The notes beneath the pieces were generated by a model. The model did not search any database. It was not told the DNA's origin and saw only the letters and a program-made list of their open reading frames with translations. From the NCBI GenBank assembly GCA_015680685.1, contig MNCI01003795.1, positions 3,591-51,628 on the forward strand: 48,038 bases of DNA. The letters are read 5' to 3'. Of this stretch, positions 44,361 through 48,038 are shown one piece after another. The DNA comes from Gnetum montanum. Its lineage: Eukaryota > Streptophyta > Gnetopsida > Gnetales > Gnetaceae. Each line of letters starts with the position of its first letter. The first letter of the stretch is position 1. A program made the translations under genes and the position numbers.

Positions 44361-46528
44361 CATACATCATCTTTTTATTAAAGGTGCTAGAGGGCATCAT
44401 TCATCTTAGCCTTTACCAATTTGATTTCTTTCTCATTTAAATTCTTGATAATTCTAACCTAGTTCCTGTAGTGATTTTTCACCTTCTCATATTTCATGGC
44501 CTCATTCTTCTAAGTGCTGAACTCAATGATAGTCTTCTAGTAAAGGGTACAAACCTCCTTCATTAAGAGATTTCTATTCTTCATAGTCAACCTCCTCACA
44601 TCTTTGTTCATCTTGGAAAGTTTTTCCTACTGCTAACGAATGTATTTCACCATTTGATCTTTTTTTTATTCAACATTTTCTAGGTGGTGATTCTCTTAGA
44701 TCAGCACAAGATTTTCCTTGTGAATCTATTGAAGATCATGACTAGAAGAATTCATCATTATTTTCAATAGTGACGTATCAAATATCACCATCTGTTTTAC
44801 ATTCTCAGCCTATTGAAGTCTTTGTTAAAGCTACTAAAAATCTTTCTCTCTTGTGAGCATAAGCTTGAAAATGGAAAGATTCGACAAATGAACTTTGAGT
44901 TCCACAACCTTAGCTTCCAACTGAGAATTGCTAATGGTAACCTCCTTGAGTTATACATTGGCAATGAGTAGCTTACCTCTTGTCTCAAATATTTGTGACT
45001 AGATGGATGAAATATCTTTTGGAAGACTAATAGCTCTAGAATCGATTGCCCAACTCCAACCAATCATTCTAGCACTTATTTGTGTTGTGTTGAGCTTATT
45101 TTCCTGCTCACTACTCCTACTCATACTTGGACATTTTTCATGCCAACAACAAAAGGGACATATGCCTTAGGAGTTTTTTAAGCTTCTCAATTCTATCAAC
45201 CATCATTTCTACTATAGTCTCTTAGCCCTTGTCTCACATGACCAAGACTGTTGCTCCTTCCCACTACTCTAGCATGATAAAGAAGATTGCTTTCTTCTTA
45301 GAGATTGTGGAAAATTATTATTTTGCAATGGACATAGTGACTTCTCTGAGATTGGGATTGAAGGAAATAGGAGCCTAGTTTCCTTGTGAGAATAATAGCA
45401 AGGCCATTTCATTCACTAGCTAGCTGATGTTCCAAGTAACCTCGTTTAGATGGATCATAGTTAGATGGTACACAAACAACTCACCACCACCTTCAAAGGC
45501 TTGTTCTTACAACTATTATTTTCTAAGTTTCCTTAAGTGATCAATAGCTACCACCATTCTAGGATTTGTCTCTAATATTGAAAGTAGTGATGAAGGTGGC
45601 AATTCCTCTTCTTGAAGCTTAGCAGGTACTTTTTCTTTCATCATTTCCTACCATGATGCAATAGGATCTTTTTAGATGACATCATTGGCATTGCAAGCTA
45701 TGCGTCCCCATTTACAAAGTTTTTCCTATCCTTTTCATTTTGCTTAAAATGTTTTTTAATCTCTAGGAAGATGAGCTAAAAAAGTTTGACCTAGAATTTT
45801 CTACTTAGAGCCATGCACACCCTAGTGAAGAAGGTAGACACCTTTCTTGACCTCACCATGGGATTAAGATGATAGGCCATGATTTTAAATATGCTCACTA
45901 TACCTTAGTTAGGACACTATACTCCTTATGGTCCACTCCATAGCATCACTAGACTCATTATTTCTTAGCCTTTGGGTCTACTTGTATTAATATTTCTACC
46001 AGGTTTGCCTTAGTATTTGGCAATTTGAGGACCTATGCAATTGCCTTAACTAAGTAGGAAATGATTATATCTTTAATCTTAACACTTGCATTTTCTTGTC
46101 ATTTGTTCCAGAAAAGTTAGGTCTCCCATGTATCAGTCTCCACTTGTGGAAAGAATGGAACATAGTGGAGACCCTTGAAGCTAGTTCCTAACTTCTTCAA
46201 GTGCTAACTCTAAGAAAGGTCAAAAGTTTTGCTCTTGAAGAATTTAGCTTTGAACTTCTTTGATTTAAACCTTCTCTAGGGAAGCTTTCTTAAGTATGAG
46301 CTCTAGATTGGATCATGGTCTTGGAACCTCATCCTACCTCAATTTCCCCATTTTAGTTGAAAACATCTAATGAATAGATTCCACATTGGGATCCTCATGC
46401 AAGGGCCCTATAACATATCTTACCTCAACAACTTACTCTTGGGGTTATTGTTGTTCCCTTCCTCCACAAGGCCATTTCTCCTATGGTTGTGATAGCCCCC
46501 CTACTTGTGATTATTGTTTTGGTGCCAT
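44356..46528 (-). pseudogene. Element C ORF2, N-terminal and middle part
   Basis: ATG at 46528 starts MAPKQ, then QVGGLSQP, like MAPEHRQHEGLSQ in B. LHEDPNVESIH follows at the place of EQEEHSFNIH in B. The Transposase_32-like region lies at about 46270-45650. The coiled-coil part runs from about 45600 to 44356 and ends in 34763-34535 on the other side of element D. Many stops and indels are present. The match to B was made by eye over several blocks (for example 44480-44600 against 23190-23320). Function unknown. Confidence 0.65.
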
Positions 46529-48038
46529 CTATGATCACAAATGTAGCCCAAGATCAATTATTTAGATTATAATCTTCGTTTAGTCTGAATACCCCTAAAC
46601 TATTAAATCAAGCTAAATTTGATGTTAAGTAATTATTTGAGTGATCACAAGAATATTAGAAGATTTTATTAGTATTTTAATTATTCTTTAACAAAGGTTG
46701 ATTTTTGCTATTAACTCTTTAGATCGTTATTTTACTATTATTTTAATAACTTTTCTATGCACTATTAGCAACATTTTCAAAAAATTGTTTGCCAAAACCT
46801 TAACATTGTCTCAATCCATGACATAAAGCATATGCCTTTAAGCTCAAGGATTGAATATTGGGTGAAAATGAGTAAGTCTTAAGGAAGGTATGCTCTTGGA
46901 AGGCTCTAGGCTCTGCAAAATTGTAAAAAATGTTCTTCCATTTAAAGCAAAATATAAAAAATGAGCTAAGTGTCATGCATATTTATAGTATTTTAGTTCT
47001 AAATTAATAGAAATGCATTGATGGGGCTACATCGATGTATCTAATTATGTCAATTGAAATGCGTCAACATAGCCATTTACAAACATTTTTCAACTTTAAA
47101 TATGAGAGAAATTTATGAATTGGAGTGAATCGAACATATGAAATGAGAAAGAATGGATGTTCGTTAAGAAAAATTAGCACAAAACTAAAGGATGTAGGAA
47201 ATCAAGGTTATTCAAATTAAATTGAGGCCCATGATTATGGGAAAGTAAGTCCTCCCTAAAGTAGGCTAATGCCAAAAAATTCCCTTACATAACCCCATCA
47301 TAAGGAGTCCATATGCACCTTGGATGATGAATGGTGGTTCAAGTCATACCCACATAAGGAATTATCTTAGGATTATTTAATCTACAAAATGAAGGATAAT
47401 AAATAACCATAGTATGGGGTAGTGAGGTGAGAAAATGGGAATAATGAAGAGAGATCGCGAGAGGAGAATCTGCATCATAGCTACAAGAGATCCTTAGTGA
47501 AATATGTGATTAGAATGATCCTGATACATATTTTCTCTGAGTTTGGACCTAGTCCATACAATTTTCAATGGCCTTGCATTTAATTTTTCCTCCTCTTCTA
47601 TCATCTTAAGTCAATATCAACCAAAGAAAACAATCATCACTCTAAGAAAAGAAGAAAAGAGAATAAAGAAGTAGTTAGAGATTATTTAGAAAGAAATTTG
47701 GACCTTAGTTAGAGGGGTGCCTTTAGGCATGGATAACATGTCTTTCTAGCCCCATAACTAGTGCTTGGATCTCAAAAGATCTTTAGATATTGAAACACCA
47801 CAAAAATTTTGGCTAAAACTTGAAGACAGAAATTAAGCTAAGTCATGTTGATTCTCAGCATGACCAAGCTTGAAAGCCTCCAAAATAACATCAAACGAAG
47901 TCAAAGCAAGCAAGTAAAAGTTCCCTGGGACCCACAGAAGACTACGATGACATCTGGCATCAAACTTGGCAAATCTTGAGCTCAAAATACTTAGTTTTCA
48001 CTAAGTATGCATCCTGTACGCTGGCCTACACATGCCCA
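46529..48038 (-). other. Element C untranslated region, no gene seen
   Basis: AT-rich with no open frame of interest. It aligns loosely with B 25292-27000 by position and by the GGCATGG phrase at about 47719. I cannot see an array of ATATCG palindromes here like the one in B. Confidence 0.5.

Larger units (their letters stand above)
44356..48038 (-). mobile_element. Element C, right part: ORF2 and untranslated region (runs off the window)
   Basis: After the D insertion the minus strand continues the B-type ORF2 (44356-46528) and then the untranslated region. A marker is the phrase GCCTTTAGGCATGG near 47719, which matches B at about 26789. On this map the gag of C would lie beyond 48038. No LTR or gag is visible here. 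C is more diverged than B and older than D. Confidence 0.75.

Noticed and set aside
44797-45063. Minus-strand frame of 88 codons in element C as its own gene
   Set aside because: It lies inside the decayed ORF2 and does not keep the composition of the B frame at this point. It is probably a shifted reading.

Overview
This is nuclear DNA of a land plant, most likely a seed plant with a large repeat-filled genome. The evidence is nested Ty3/gypsy LTR retrotransposons with plant-type features: LTRs running TG...CA, a primer site reading TTGGYGCC-TTGCC next to the LTR, Athila/Tat-type protease, RT and integrase motifs, and a plant TE ORF with a Transposase_32-like domain. I find no host protein gene, tRNA, rRNA or CRISPR array. 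The species cannot be named from this sequence.

I read seven elements, lettered here. G (1 to about 2000, minus): the promoter/LTR end and start of gag of an element leaving the window at base 1. E (about 2020-5534, resuming 11208-11480, plus): an old, decayed Athila-like gag-pol. A (5535-11207, plus): a complete non-autonomous element that landed inside the E integrase gene. F (about 12140 to beyond 16643, minus): a decayed gag-type element of the same lineage as G. B (21414-30392, minus): a complete 9 kb non-autonomous element with gag and a second long ORF (ORF2). C (34283-34763, resuming 44356-48038, minus): an older relative of B with ORF2, split by D. D (34764-44355, plus): a complete 9.6 kb gag-pol element with a perfect 5 bp target duplication. 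Two stretches (about 18000-21413 and 30393-34282) are AT-rich, without recognisable genes.

A, B and D share LTR ends, primer site, polypurine tract, gag core and 3' region, so they belong to one superfamily. D keeps pol but has lost nearly all of ORF2. B keeps gag and ORF2 but has no pol. A keeps gag and only the two ends of ORF2. The simplest reading is an ancestor with LTR-gag-pol-ORF2-LTR that split into an autonomous form and gag-bearing non-autonomous forms which could use the pol of D-like relatives.

The most interesting items are: (1) the ORF2 family in the env position, one frame of 934 codons in B, with a recognisable relative in C and an in-frame deletion remnant in A; (2) a small array in B upstream of ORF2 that copies the architecture of the LTR promoter (ATATCG palindromes, then a TATA box); (3) variable ATATCG palindrome arrays in the U3 of every LTR of this group; (4) a cluster of hairpin repeats upstream of the G promoter; and (5) a D gag-pol frame whose roughly 22 stops all fit C-to-T or G-to-A change. 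All coding regions are broken, so nothing here looks able to move by itself.
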